Assembly (NCBI GenBank): GCA_050012355.1 | Contig: JBEKHI010000036.1 | Span: 1 to 33,672, forward strand | Length of the DNA stretch: 33,672 bases | Origin: JBEKHI01 sp050012355 | GTDB lineage: Bacteria > Actinomycetota > Actinomycetes > Streptosporangiales > Streptosporangiaceae | Reading direction: 5' to 3' | Part shown: positions 1 through 12,700 of the stretch, in pieces | Position numbering within the stretch: the stretch's first letter is position 1 | Layout of the letters: every line of letters begins with the position of its first letter | The notes under the pieces: generated by a model | What the model was told of the DNA's origin: nothing | Database searches by the model: none | The model's input: the letters and a program-made list of their open reading frames with translations, nothing else | Program-made: the position numbers and the translations under genes

Positions 1-707
1 CTGGGCGAACGACAATGGCACCCGCGCTGGCCGTTCCCGCGCTACCAGCGGCATCCGGGCCGGGGCCGCCTGCTGCAGCCAGGCCGCCAGCCCGGCCGCG
101 GTCGGCGCCGCGAACAGTTCCCGCACCGGCACCTCGACACCCAGCACCGCCCGGACCCGGCTGGCCAGCCGCACCGCCAGCAGCGAATGCCCGCCCAGCT
201 CAAAGAAATCATCCTCCGGCCCGACACTGTCCACGCCCAGCACATCCGCGAACAGGCCGCACAAGATCTCCTCGGCCACCGTCTGCGGCGCCCGGGCCTC
301 ACCCGCCGAGGCAGCGTAGTCGGGCGCGGGCAGGGCGGCGCGGTCGAGCTTGCCGTTGGGGGTCAGCGGCAAGACCTCCAGCACCGTGATGGCGGCGGGC
401 AGCAGGTAGTCCGGCAGCCGGCTGGCGGCATGCTCGCGTACCCGGGTGACCAGCGCGCCGTCGTCGTCTCCGGCGGGGACGATGTAGGCGTCGAGCCTTG
501 CTCCGGCAGGGTTGTCGTTTCGGACGATGACGGCGGCCTGGGTGACGCCGGGGCAGGATGCCAGGACTGTCTGGGTCTCGCCGGGCTCGACCCGGAACCC
601 GCGGATCTTGACCTGGTCATCGGCGCGGCCGGCGAAGATCAGCTGACCGTCGTTTCGCCATTTCACGAGGTCACCGGTGCGGTACATCCGCTCCCCGCCC
701 GGCCCGT
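1..707 (-). CDS. Continuation of the NRPS: end of A4, T4 and start of C5 (partial, separated by frameshift)
   Basis: This reading frame stays open to the window edge and encodes what should follow the broken A4 domain. It begins with CPYGPGGERMYRTGDLVKW (A7/A8 region) and continues through the aryl/carboxyl lysine motif LTPNGKLDR. It then contains the T4 carrier DDFFELGGHSLLAVRLASR at about 165-220. It ends in VPLSFAQ, the first motif of a fifth condensation domain, which is cut by the edge at base 1. It has no plausible start codon of its own. Deleting one copy of the 70-bp repeat at 708-847 would fuse it in frame with the upstream part, so it is best read as the same gene. At least one more module therefore lies outside the window. 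If the frameshift is real, this half would not be made. Confidence 0.88.
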
Positions 708-3700
708 ACGGGCACGCGGTAAACCGGTCGGCGGTCAGTCCCGGGCGGCCGAGATAACCCCGGGCCAGCTGGGCACCACGGGCACGCGGTAAACCGGTCG
801 GCGGTCAGTCCCGGGCGGCCGAGATAACCCCGGGCCAGCTGGGCACCGGCCACATACAGGTCGCCCGCGACCCCGGGCGGGACGGGCTGCAGCCAGGCAT
901 CCAGGACGTACAGCCGGGTGTTGGCCACCGGGGTCCCGGCCGGGATGACTCCGGCCGCGACCTGGGCCGGGTCGAGGCGGGCGGTGGCCACGCCGATGGT
1001 GGCCTCGGTCGGGCCGTAATGGTTGAACACCCCCCGGCCGGCGGCCGCCTGCACCACCTGGGCCAGCCAGCCCGGCTCGGCCGCTTCGCCGCCCAGCACC
1101 AGCGACCGGCCCGGCAGCACCGCGCCCGGCCCGCCCGGCTTCAGGAAGTCGATGGCCCGGCCGGCCAGGTAGCCGGCCGTGGCCACCGGGTCGGTGACCA
1201 GGTCCGCGTCCAGCACGTGCAGGACGCCGCCGGTGGTCAGGGCGGTGAAGACCACCGTGTTGCCCAGGTCGGTGACCGGGGCCTGCAGCAGCCCGTACCG
1301 GCCGCCCGGCATCCCCCACCCCACCCGGCCGGGAACCGACCCGGCATAGTTCGCCAGCCCGCCGTGCGTTACCCCGACGCCCTTGGGCGTGCCGGTCGAC
1401 CCCGACGTGTACATCACGTACGCCAGCTGACCGGCCCGCGCCCGCCGGACAGCACCGGTGCCAGTGGCGTCAGGGGTCAGGACCGGGGTTCCCGGCAGGG
1501 CGGGCAGGTTCTCGGCGGTCTCCTCGGTGGCGATGATCACTGCCGGGCGGGCATCACGCAGCACGAACGCGATCCGGGCCGGCGGATACTCCGGGTCCAC
1601 CGGCAGGTACGCCGCCCCCGCCTTCAGCACCGCCGCCAGCACGGCGACCATGGCCGCCGACCGGTCCATCACCACCGCTACCACGCTGTCCGGCCCCGCC
1701 CCCGCCGACGCCAGCGCCCCCGCCAGCCCCGACGCCCGCGCCTCCAGCTCCCCGTAGCTGACCAGTGCGTCACCGGACACCACCGCCACCGCGTCCGGGG
1801 TCCGCGCCGCCGCCGCTTCGATCAGCTCCGGTACGAGGACCACCGGGCCATCCACCGCCGTGTCATTCCACCCGGCCAGCACCCGCGCCCGCTCAGCTTC
1901 ATCCAGCACCAGCAGCTGCCGCAGCGGTGCCCGCGGATCGGCCGCGACCGCCGCCAGCACCCGGGCGAACCGGACGCTGATCGCCCGGGCCGATTCCCGG
2001 TCGAACAGGTCCGCGGCGGCGATCAGGTTGCCGCGCAGGCCCGCTGGCCGGCCCTGCTCATCCCGCGCCTCGCCTAGGAGCACGTTCAGGTCGAACCTGG
2101 CCGTCTCGGTCACCGCTGGCATCGCGGCGGCACGCAGACCGGGCAGGTCGAGTTCGGCGGCCGCGTTGTTCTGCACGGTCAGGTTGACCTGGAACAGCGG
2201 ATGACGGGCCAGCGACCGCTCCGGCGCCAGCGCCTCCACCAGCCGCTCGAACGGCACATCCTGGTGATCCAGCGCGCCCAGCCAGTACTCCCGAATCCGG
2301 CTCAGCAGACCGGTGAACTCCGGGTCACCCGACACATCGGTCCGCAGCACCAGCGAGTTGACGAAGAACCCGGCCAGGTCATCAAGCGCCTCATCCGACC
2401 GCCCCGCCACCGCCGTGCCGACCGGGATATCGGCACCCGCGCCTAGCTTGGACAGCAGCACCGCGAACGCGGCCTGCAGGACCATGAACATCGTCACGCC
2501 CTGCTCACGCGCCAGCGCCACCAGACCCGCGTGCACATCCGCACCGACCTCTAGCGGCACGCTGAGCCCTCGGTGGCTAGCCGCCGCCGGACGCGGCCGG
2601 TCAGCCGGCAGCGCGAGTTCCGGCGGCAAGCCCGTCAGCGCGTCGCGCCACCACGCCACCTGGCCCGCCAGCAGGCTGCCCGGATCATCCTCCGAGCCGA
2701 GCAACTCCCGCTGCCAGCGGGCGTAGTCGGCGTACTGCACCGGCAGCGGATCCCACCCCGGCGCCCGTCCAGCCAGCCGGGCCGCGTAAGCGGCGCTGAG
2801 ATCCCGGGCCAGCAGCCCTCCCGACCAGCCATCGGTAGCGATGTGGTGGATCACCAGCACCAGCACATGTGCTTGCGGCCCAGCTGACAGCAGCCGCACG
2901 CGCACCGGCACCTCAGCCGTCAGGTCAAACGGCCCGGCCGCTGACTCATCCACCAGCCGTGCCAGCTCCTCGTCGGAAGCCACCGGGGTCACGGGCAGCC
3001 CCCAGCCCAGCTCGCTCATCTCCAGCACCCGCTGGTACGGCACTCCGTCATCGGCGGGGAAGATGGTGCGCAGCGCCTCATGCCGGGTGAACAGATCACC
3101 TAGCGCCGCCTCCAGCGCGCCCGCATCCAGCTCACCGTCCAGCCGGATCGCTACCGGGTCGTTGTAGACCGGACTGGGACCCTCCAGCTGCGCGATGAAC
3201 CACAGCCGCTGCTGTCCGAACGACAACGGCACCAGACCTGGTCGCGGCCGTGCCCGCAACGGCAGCCGGGCTGGGCCTGCCTGCCGCAGCCATCCGGCCA
3301 GCCTGGCCGGGGTCGGCGCCTCGAACAGCGCGCGGACCGGCACCTCGGCCCCCAGAACCGCTCGTATCCGGCTGGCCAGCCGCATCGCCAGCAGGGAATG
3401 ACCGCCCAGCGCGAAGAAGTCGTCATCCGGCCCGACCTGTTCCGCGCCCAGGCTGCCGGCGAACAGTCCGCACAGGATCTCCTCGGTCACCGTCCGCGAC
3501 TCGCGCACGTCGCCAGCGGCCGCGGCGTAGTCCGGAGCGGGCAGCGCCGCTCGGTCCAGCTTTCCGTTGGGGGTTAGCGGCAGCTCGTCCAGCACCGTGA
3601 TCGCGGCGGGCAGCATGTACTCCGGCAGCCGGTCCGTGAGGTGCTCGCGGACCGTGGCTGCCAGCCCGGTGCCGTCGCTGACGGGGACGATGTAGGCTGC

Positions 3701-6700
3701 CAGCCTCCGGTCCCCAGGAGCATCCTCCCGGGCAATGACCGCGGCCCGGGCGACCTGCGGGTGCGCGGCCAGCGCGGCCTCGACCTCACCGGGCTCGACC
3801 CGGAACCCGCGGACCTTGACCTGGTAATCGGTCCGGCCGCAGAACACCAGCACCCCGCCCGCTTCCCCTTCCCCCTTCACTGTCCACTTCGCGAGGTCAC
3901 CGGTCCGGTACATCCGCTCCCCGGCGGCGAACGGGCACGCGACGAATCGCTCGCCCGTCAGCCCTCGGCGGTTCAGGTAACCGCGGGCCAGCCCCGGCCC
4001 CGCCGCGTACAGTTCCCCTGGCACTCCCGCCGGTACCGGGCACAACCACTGGTCCAGCACGAATACCTGGGTGTCGGCGATGGGCCGGCCGACCGGGACG
4101 CCCGCCGCGCCTTCCAGGTCAGCGGCCCGCACCGGCCAGGTGGCGGTAAACGTGGTGTTCTCCGTCGGTCCGTACCCGTTCACCAGCCGCACCCGAGGAG
4201 CCCGCTCCAGGACCGCCCGGCACGCGGCCGCCGGCAGCACATCCCCGCCCGCCAGCAGGTACCGCAACCCCGCCAGCGCTCCCGCGTCCGCCTCCGCCAC
4301 CGCACCGAACAGCCCGGCCGTCAGCCACAGCACGCTCACACCCGACCGGGCCAGGAACCCGGCCAGCTCCCCGAGCGACAACACCCCCGGCGCCGCCACC
4401 GCCAGCCGGGCACCCGCGGTAAGCGCACCCCAGATCTCGAAGGTGGCGGCGTCAAACGACACCGACGACAGCAGCGCCACCACATCGCCGCCGCTAACCT
4501 CGGCGAACCCGCCGCCCCGCACCAGCCGGTCCACCGCCCGGTGCGGAACCGTCACGCCCTTGGGCACCCCGGTCGACCCCGACGTGTACATCACGTACGC
4601 CGGATGCCCGGGCAGCGGCGCCGTGGCCCGTTCGCCGCCCGTCTGGTGCTGGATACCGGTAACCAGAACCGCCGCCTCGGGCAGCGCCGGCAGTTCGCTG
4701 GCGGTTTCGGCGGAGACTATGACCGCCACCGGTTCCGCGTCTTCCAGCATGGCGGCGATCCGCGAGGCCGGATAGCCCGGATCCACCGGCAGATAGGCGG
4801 CGCCAGCCTTCACGATCGCCAGCAGCGCGGTCACCAGCTCCAGCGACCGGTCCATCACCACCGCCACCACGGTCTCCGGGCCGGCACCGCGCGCCGCCAG
4901 GATATGGGCCAGCCGGTTCGCCGCCTCGTTCAGCCCCGCGTAGCTCACCACCGCGCTTCCGTCGGCCACCGCGATCGCGTCCGGGGTCCGCACCGCTACC
5001 GCCTCGAACAGCTCCGGCAGTGTCCGGGCCAGCACCCCGCGGCCGGTGTCATTCCAGCCCCGCAAGACCTGCGCCCGCTCATCCTCATCAAGTACCTCAA
5101 CCCGCCGCAACCGCGCTCGCGGATCGGCGGCCACCGCGGCCAGCACCCTCACGAGCCGGTCACCAATGGCCCGCACCGTGATCTCGTCGAACAGGCTGGC
5201 CGCGGCGGTGAGCGTTCCGCCCAGCCCAGCGGGCAGCCCGCGCGAGTCGCGCGTCTCGGCCAGGATCACTTCCAGGTCGAACCGGGCCGCCGCGGTCCCG
5301 CCCGGCACCTCGGTGGCGCGCAGTCCATCCAGTTCCAGAACGGCGGTGGCATTATTCTGCACGGCCAGCATGACCTGGAACAGCGGGTGACGGGCCAGCG
5401 ACCGCTCCGGCGCCAGCACCTCCACCAGCCGCTCGAACGGCACATCCTGGTAATCCAGCGCGCCCAGCCAGAACCCGCGCACCCGGTCAAGCAGATCGGT
5501 GAACTCCGGGTCACCCGACAGGTCGGTCCGCAGCACCAAGGTGTTGACGAAGAACCCGACCAGGTCATCAAGCGCCACGTCAGATCGCCCAGCCACCACG
5601 GTGCCGACCGGGACGTCCTCCCCCGCGCCGAGCTTGGACAGCAGGGCCGCCAGCGCGGCCTGCACGACCATGAACATCGTCACGCCCTGCTCACGCGCCA
5701 GCGCCGCTAGGCGTACATGCACATGCGGAGGTACTTCCAGCGGCACGGCATGACCGCGATAGCCGTGCGCGGCCGGACGGGGCCGGTCCACGGGCAACGC
5801 CAGCTCAGGCGGTGCCCCGTCCAGCGCCTCCCGCCACCACGCCAGCTGCCGGGTCAGCAGGCTGCCCGGATCGTCGGCGGAGCCCAGCAGGTCCCGCTGC
5901 CACATCGCGTAGTCGGCGTACTGCACCGGCAGCGAACCCCAGCCCGGCACCCGGCCCGCCAGCCGTGCCGTGTACGCGGTGCGCAGATCGCGGACCAGGA
6001 CCTCGTCCGACCACCCGTCCGTCGCGATGTGGTGGATCACCAGCACCAACACGTGCGCATCCGGACCGGTCGCGAGCAATCCTGCCCGGACCGGCACCTC
6101 AGCGATCAGGTCAAACGGCTCCCCCGCCGCGGTGATCTTCGCGGCCAGCTCATCGTCAGATGCCACCGGGGTCACCGGCAGCGCCCAGCCCAGCTCACCC
6201 ATCTCCAGCACCCGCTGATACGGCTCACCGCCCTCAGCCGGAAACACCGTCCGCAGTACCTCATGCCGGGCGAACACGTCGCGCAGTGCTGCCTCTAGCG
6301 CCGCGATATCCAGCTCACCGTCCAGCCGCACGGCCACCGATGAGTTGTAGACCGGACTGGGACCCTCCAGCTGCGCGATGAACCACAGCCGCTGCTGGCC
6401 GAACGACAACGGGACCCGCTCGGGCCGTTCTCGCCGTTCCAGCGGCAGCCGGCCAGGACCCGCCTGCCGCAGCCACCCGGCCAGCGCGGCCGGGGTCGGC
6501 GCCTCGAACAGCGCCCGCACCGGGACCTCGGCGTCCAGCACCAACCGGATCCGGCTGGCCAGCCGGACGGCGAGCAGCGAGTGCCCGCCAAGCTCGAAGA
6601 AGTCATCGTCGGCCCCGACTGAGTGCACGCCGAGGACGTCGGCGAATACCCGGCAGACGATCTCTTCGGTGACCGCCCGCGGCCCGCGGCCCGCGCTCGA

Positions 6701-9700
6701 GGTAAGGCCCGGAGCGGGGAGCGCGTTCTTGTCCAGTTTGCCGTTAGGGGTCAGCGGCAGTGCGGCCAGCACGGTGATGGCGGCTGGGACCATGTAACCG
6801 GGCAGTCGTGCGGCGGCATACTCGCGCGCTTGGGCCGCCAGCGTCCCGGCATCGGCATCGGCATCGGCGGGGACGATGTAGCCGACCAGGCGGGGATCTC
6901 CGGGAGTGTCCTCGCGAGCGACGACGGCGGCCTGAGCGACGCCCGGGCAGGAAACCAGGATGGCCTCGATCTCGGCCGGCTCGATGCGGGATCCCCGCAC
7001 CTTGACCTGGTCATCGGCGCGGCCCGCGAAGACCAGCTGACCGTCGTTATGCCATCTTGCTAGGTCTCCGGTCCGGTACATCCGTTCCGCGGCCAGCCCG
7101 AACGGGCAGGGGACGAATCGCTGAGCGGTCAGCCCCGGGCGGCGCAGGTAACCGCGGGCCAGCCCGGCCCCGGCAGCGTACAGTTCCCCGGTCACGCCGG
7201 CCGGGACCGGCTGCAGCCACTGATCCAGCACGTACAGGAGGGTGTTGGCTACCGGGCTGCCGATCGGCACCAGGCCGGACGGCGGGACGGTGATGACCGC
7301 GTGCGTGACGTCGTCGGAGCATTCGGCGGGACCATAGGCGTTGACCAGCGGGATGTCCGGGTGCCAGCGCAGCCAGCGGGCGCACAGCCCGGCGGGCAGC
7401 GCCTCGCCGGTGACCACCAGCCGCCGCAGCCCGGGCAGCACCGCTGCCTGCCCGGTCGCGTCCCAGCTATCGAGCATGACCGCCAGCAGGGACGGGACGA
7501 CCTCCAGCACCGACACTCCCTGCCCGGCGACGGCGGGCAACAGCCGAGCCGGGTCGGCCGCGTCGGCGGTGGTGAGCAGCTGGACGCGGCCGCCGGTGAT
7601 CAGCGGGGCCAGCATCTGCCACAGCGATACGTCGAAGGTAACCGGGGCGTTCGCCGCCACGCAGTCGGCAGCGGACAGGTCCAGGCAGCTGACCTTGGCC
7701 AGCAGGTGGTTGACCATCCCCGGACCGCGGACCGCCACCGCCTTCGGCGCTCCCGTCGACCCCGACGTATAGATCACGTACGCCAGATGTCCCGGCCGCA
7801 CCGCGGCCTCGGCCGCCGGGCCGGGATCGCTGGGCGGTCCGGCCGGATCATCCAGCACCAGCACCGGTCCCTCGGCAGGCACCTTGGCGGCGGTCGCGGG
7901 ATCGGTCACCGTCAGCACCGCACCGGCGTCGGCCAGCATGAACGCGATCCGCTCGGCCGGGTAACCCGGATCCACTGGCAGGTAGACGGCCCCGGCGGTC
8001 AGTATCCCCAGCAGCGCGGTTACCAGCCCCGCCGACCGCTCCATCGCCACCGCCACCACGGTCTCCGGCCCCGCCCCGGCCGCGGTCAGCAGCCTGCCCA
8101 GCCGGGCGGCCCGCGCCGCCAGCTCCCGGTAGGTGACCGCCGTATCGCCGGAGGTGACCGCAACCGCATCCGGGACCCGCCGCACCTGCGCCCCGAATAG
8201 TTCCGCCACCGACTCGTCCGGCACCGGCGCGGCCGTGTCGTTCCAGCCGGACAGCAGCTGCTCCCGCTCACCGCCCGACAGCAGGCCGACCGTATGCAGC
8301 CGGGCTAGCGGATCACCGGCCACCGCGGTCAGGACCCGTAGCAGCCGCTGGGCCAGCAGTCCCGCGGCGGCCGGCTCGAACAGGTCCGCCGCCATGATCA
8401 CCTGGCCGCGCAGCCGACCATCACGGTCCTGCGCCAGCATGATCTCGACGTCGAACTTCGCCGCCGCGAAATCCCCCGGCACCTCCGCCAGCTCCACGCC
8501 GGGCAGGTCCAGCCCTGCCTGGGCGATGTTCTGCACATCCGCCATCACCTGGAACAGCGGATGGCGCGCCAGCGACCGCTCCGGAGCCAGCACCTCCACC
8601 AGTCGCTCAAACGGCGCATCCTGCTGATCCAGCGCCCCCAGGCAGAACTCCCGCACCCGCCCCAGCAGATCCAGGAACGACGGCTCACCCGACACGTCAG
8701 TGCGCAGCACCAGCGTGTTCACGAAGAACCCGACCAGCCCATCGAGAGCCTCGTCGACCCGTCCGGCTACCGGCGTGCCGACCGGAATGTCCGCCCCCGC
8801 TCCCAGCTTTGACAGCAGCACCGCGAGCGCCGCCTGCACCACCATGAACACCGTGGCTCCGTGACGGTGGGCCAGCGCGGTCAGTTGCCGGTGCAACCCG
8901 GGCGAGATGTCAAGCGCCGCGGCGTGCCCGCGGTAACTGGGCACCACGGGGCGCGGCCGGTCAGTGGGCAGCGCCAGTTCCTGCGGCACACCGGCGAGCG
9001 CCGTCTGCCAGTAGGCCGTCTGCTGGCTCAGCAGGCTGCCCGGGTCATCCCCCGAACCAAGCAGCTCCCGCTGCCAGATCGCGTAGTCCGCGTACTGCAC
9101 CGGCAGCGGCGCCCAGTCCGGCGCCTGGCCCGCCAGCCGGGCCGAGTACGCCCGCGACAGGTCGCGCGCCAGCGGGGCCAAGGACCAGCCGTCTCCGGCG
9201 ATGTGGTGGATGACCAGCACCAGCACGTGCTCCCCGGCGTCGGTCACGAACAGCCGGGCCCGCCACGGAGGCCTCGCCGCCAGGTCGAACCCTTCCTGCC
9301 CCTCGGCCGCTACGGCCGCGGCCAGGCTGTCGGGCGGGACGCGGGTCACCGGCAGTTCCCAGGTCGGCTCACCGGCATCCAGGACCCGTTGGACCGGCTG
9401 GCCCCCATCGGCTGGGAACACTGTGCGCAGCACCTCATGACGAGCAGCCACATCGGCCAGTGCCAGTTCCAGCGCACCGGTGTCCAGATCGCCTGCCAGC
9501 CGCACCGCCAGCGGGATGTTGTAGGTCGCTGACGGGCCTTCCAGCTGAGCCAGGAACCACAGCCGCTGCTGGGCGAACGACAGCGGCGCTTGCCGCGACC
9601 GCGACCGGGCGGTCAGCGCCGGGCGGGCCGGACCAGCCTGTCCCAGCCGGGCCGCCAGCGCGGCCGGGGTGGGCGCCTCGAACAGCCCCCGCACCGGCAC

Positions 9701-12700
9701 CTCAACGCCCAGCACCAGCCGGATCCGGCTGGTCAGCCGCACTCCCAGCAGCGAATGACCGCCCAGGGCGAAGAAATCATCCTCCGGCCCCACTTGCTCA
9801 ACATCCAGGATGGCGGCGAACAGGCCGCACAGGATCTCCTCGACCACCGTTCGCGGTGCCCGGCCGCCGCCCGCGGCCGCGTAGTCCGGGGCGGGTAGCG
9901 CGGCCCGGTCCAGCTTCCCGTTGTGAGTTAGCGGCAGCTCACCCAGCACTGTGATCGCGGCGGGCAGCATGTACTCCGGCAGCCGGTCCGCGAGGTACTC
10001 GCGCACCCCGGTGATCAGCGGGCCGGCATCGCCACCGGTCCCGGCGGGGACGACGTAGGCGGCCAGTCGCTTACCCCCGGGAACATCTTCTCTGACCACG
10101 ACGGCCGCCTGCGCCACGCCCGGGCAGGCAGCCAGCACTGCTTCCACCTCGCCTGGCTCGACCCGGAACCCGCGGACCTTGACCTGGGCGTCAGCCCGCC
10201 CGCAGAACACCAGGGCCCCGCCCGCCTCCCCTTCCCCCTTCACTGTCCAGCGGGCCAGGTCACCGGTCCGGTACATCCGTTCGCCGATCCTGAACGGCGA
10301 GGCGATGAACCGCTCCGCGGTCGGGGCGGGGCGGTTCAGGTAGCCGCGAGCCAGCCCGGCCCCGGCCGCGTACAGTTCCCCGGCCACGCCAGGAGGGACC
10401 GGCTCCAGCCGCCGGTCAAGCACGTACACCCGGGTATCGGCCACCGGCCTGCCGACCGGCACCCCGCCGAGGCCGTCGAGGTCCGCGGCCCGTATCGCCC
10501 AGGTGGCGGTAAAGGTGGTGTTCTCCGTCGGCCCGTACCCGTTCAGCAGCCGTACCGAAGGTGCCTGTTCCAGCACGGCCGCGCACGCCGTGGCCGGCAG
10601 CACGTCTCCCCCTGCCAGCAGGTACCTAAGCCCGGAGAATGCCGCGGCATCCGCCTCCGCGACCTGGGCGAACAGTCCCGCGGTCAGCCACAGCACGCTC
10701 ACGGCACGGGAACCAAGGAACCCGGCAAGCTCGCGGACCGACGGTACTCCGCCCGGCGCGACCGCCAGCCGTGCACCCGCCGTCAGAGCGCCCCAGATCT
10801 CGAATGTCGCGGCGTCAAACGACACCGACGACAGCAGCGCGAACACATCGCCGCCGCCCGCTTCGGCGAACCCGCCGCCCCGGACCAGGCGGTCGACGGC
10901 CCGGTGCGCGACCGTGACACCCTTGGGCACCCCGGTAGACCCGGAGGTGTACATCACGTACGCCGGATGCTCAGGCAGCAGCGGCGCGACCCGGTCGCCG
11001 TCGTCCAGGTCGGTACCGGACATCGCCGCCAGTTCTCCGGCAAGCTCCCTGCTCCCGGACACCAGCACCGGCGCCGCCAGCGACGCTGGCAGGGCGCCGG
11101 GGGATTCTCGCTCGGCGATCACCGCGACCGGGTTCGCATCGCCCAGCATGGCGCCGATCCGCTGCTCCGGATAACCGGGATCCAGCGGCAGGTAGGCCGC
11201 CCCCGCCTTCAGCACCGCCAGTAGCGCGGTGATCAGCGCGAAGGAGCGGTCCATCAGCACCGCCACCACGGACTCCGGACCGGCACCGCGAGCCACCAGA
11301 ACCCGCGCCAGCCGATTCGCGGCCACATTCAGCTCCGCGTACGTCAGGCAGCTATCCTCGGCCGTGACCGCCACCGCGTCCGGCATCTCCGCCACTCGAG
11401 CCTCGAACAGGCTCGGCACGCTCGCCGCCACCACACCACGGGCGGTGTCATTCCAGTCCCGCACGACCTGCGCCCGCTCCGCGCCGGACATTAGCTGCGC
11501 GTGACCGACCCGCCAGCCGGGCTCGGCCCGTCTCACCCAGTCCAGGATCCGGTGGAAGCGACGGCTTAGCTCCCGCCCCGCCGCATCGTCGTAAATATCA
11601 GGGTTGACCTCCAGCGCGACCTGCATGGTGCCATTCGCCTGGCTGCCATACACGGACACGCGCACATCGCTAACCGGCGAACTTATAAGGTCATGCGGGA
11701 TTACCGAACAATCGCCGAATTTAATCGGGAAATCAAAGGCCATGATGTTGACAAGGACACTGAATAGTGAGTCATTGTCCGGGAGGCCTAGGTCTCTCCG
11801 CGTGTCCTCGTACCGGTACCGCTGGTGCTTCAGCGCGTCGCTGATCGTCGGAGATACCTGCCGCACCAGATCGTCAAGGGATGTCTCATGGCCGATGCGG
11901 ATGCGAATAGGCAGGATGTTGGCCGTCATACCGGGAATCGCGCGCTCTCGCCGGCCGGTACGGCCGACCGCGGTCAGGCCAAGCACGACGTCTTCCTCGC
12001 CAGTCGACCGGTGCAGGTAGATGACGGTGGCCGCCATGAGCAGTCCGGTGAGGCCGGTGCGCACGCGACGGCCCGCCTCACTCAGGCGGGTGAGGTCCTC
12101 CGGGCTGAGGTCCAGCGCGTTCCTGGTGGGCAACCGCGCGATCCGTCGCGCCTGGTACCCGCTGATGCTGGCCGCCCGCGGAATGCCAGCCAAGGCATCG
12201 AGCCAGAACTCCCGGTCGAGCCCGAGTTCGGGCGAGTTCCGGTACCGCTCATCGCCGGCCAGCAGCACGGAAAGAGGCTCCAGCGCACCATCAACGGGTT
12301 CCCGTCCCGCCAGCAGCGACGTGTAAACCTGAGCCTGCCGCGCCAAGAGGGCCGAAGCACTGAACCCGTCCAAGACGATGTGGTGCGCACGGTAATACCA
12401 GAAAAACCTTTCACGCGCCATCTTGAACAACGCCATTGTGAAGAGGCGACCATCGAAATCAACGGGACGTCGCATGTCCCGCTGCATCCACTTAATGGCC
12501 TCGTCATAAGGTTCTTCGGCTTCGCTCACGTCGAACGAATTGAGTCGCCAGTCAGCTGACTCATGAACATACTGACGCGGCAGTTCACCATCCTCGGACA
12601 GGCGGACGCGAAAAGTCTGAGCTTCGTCAATGGTGACCTTGATGGCTGCCTCGAAGCAGGCAACGTCCAGATCGCCGTGAATCTCCAGATAACCGCCAAC

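Noticed and set aside
735..1319. Open minus-strand frame of 194 residues inside the NRPS
   Set aside because: Gly/Arg/Pro-rich low-complexity sequence lying over the A4 domain in another frame; it is a composition shadow, not a gene.
3641..5710. Plus-strand open frame of 689 residues opposite the NRPS
   Set aside because: It is antisense to well-supported C, A and T motifs, rich in Arg/His/Gln/Pro, with no domain. Long antisense frames are expected in DNA of this GC content.
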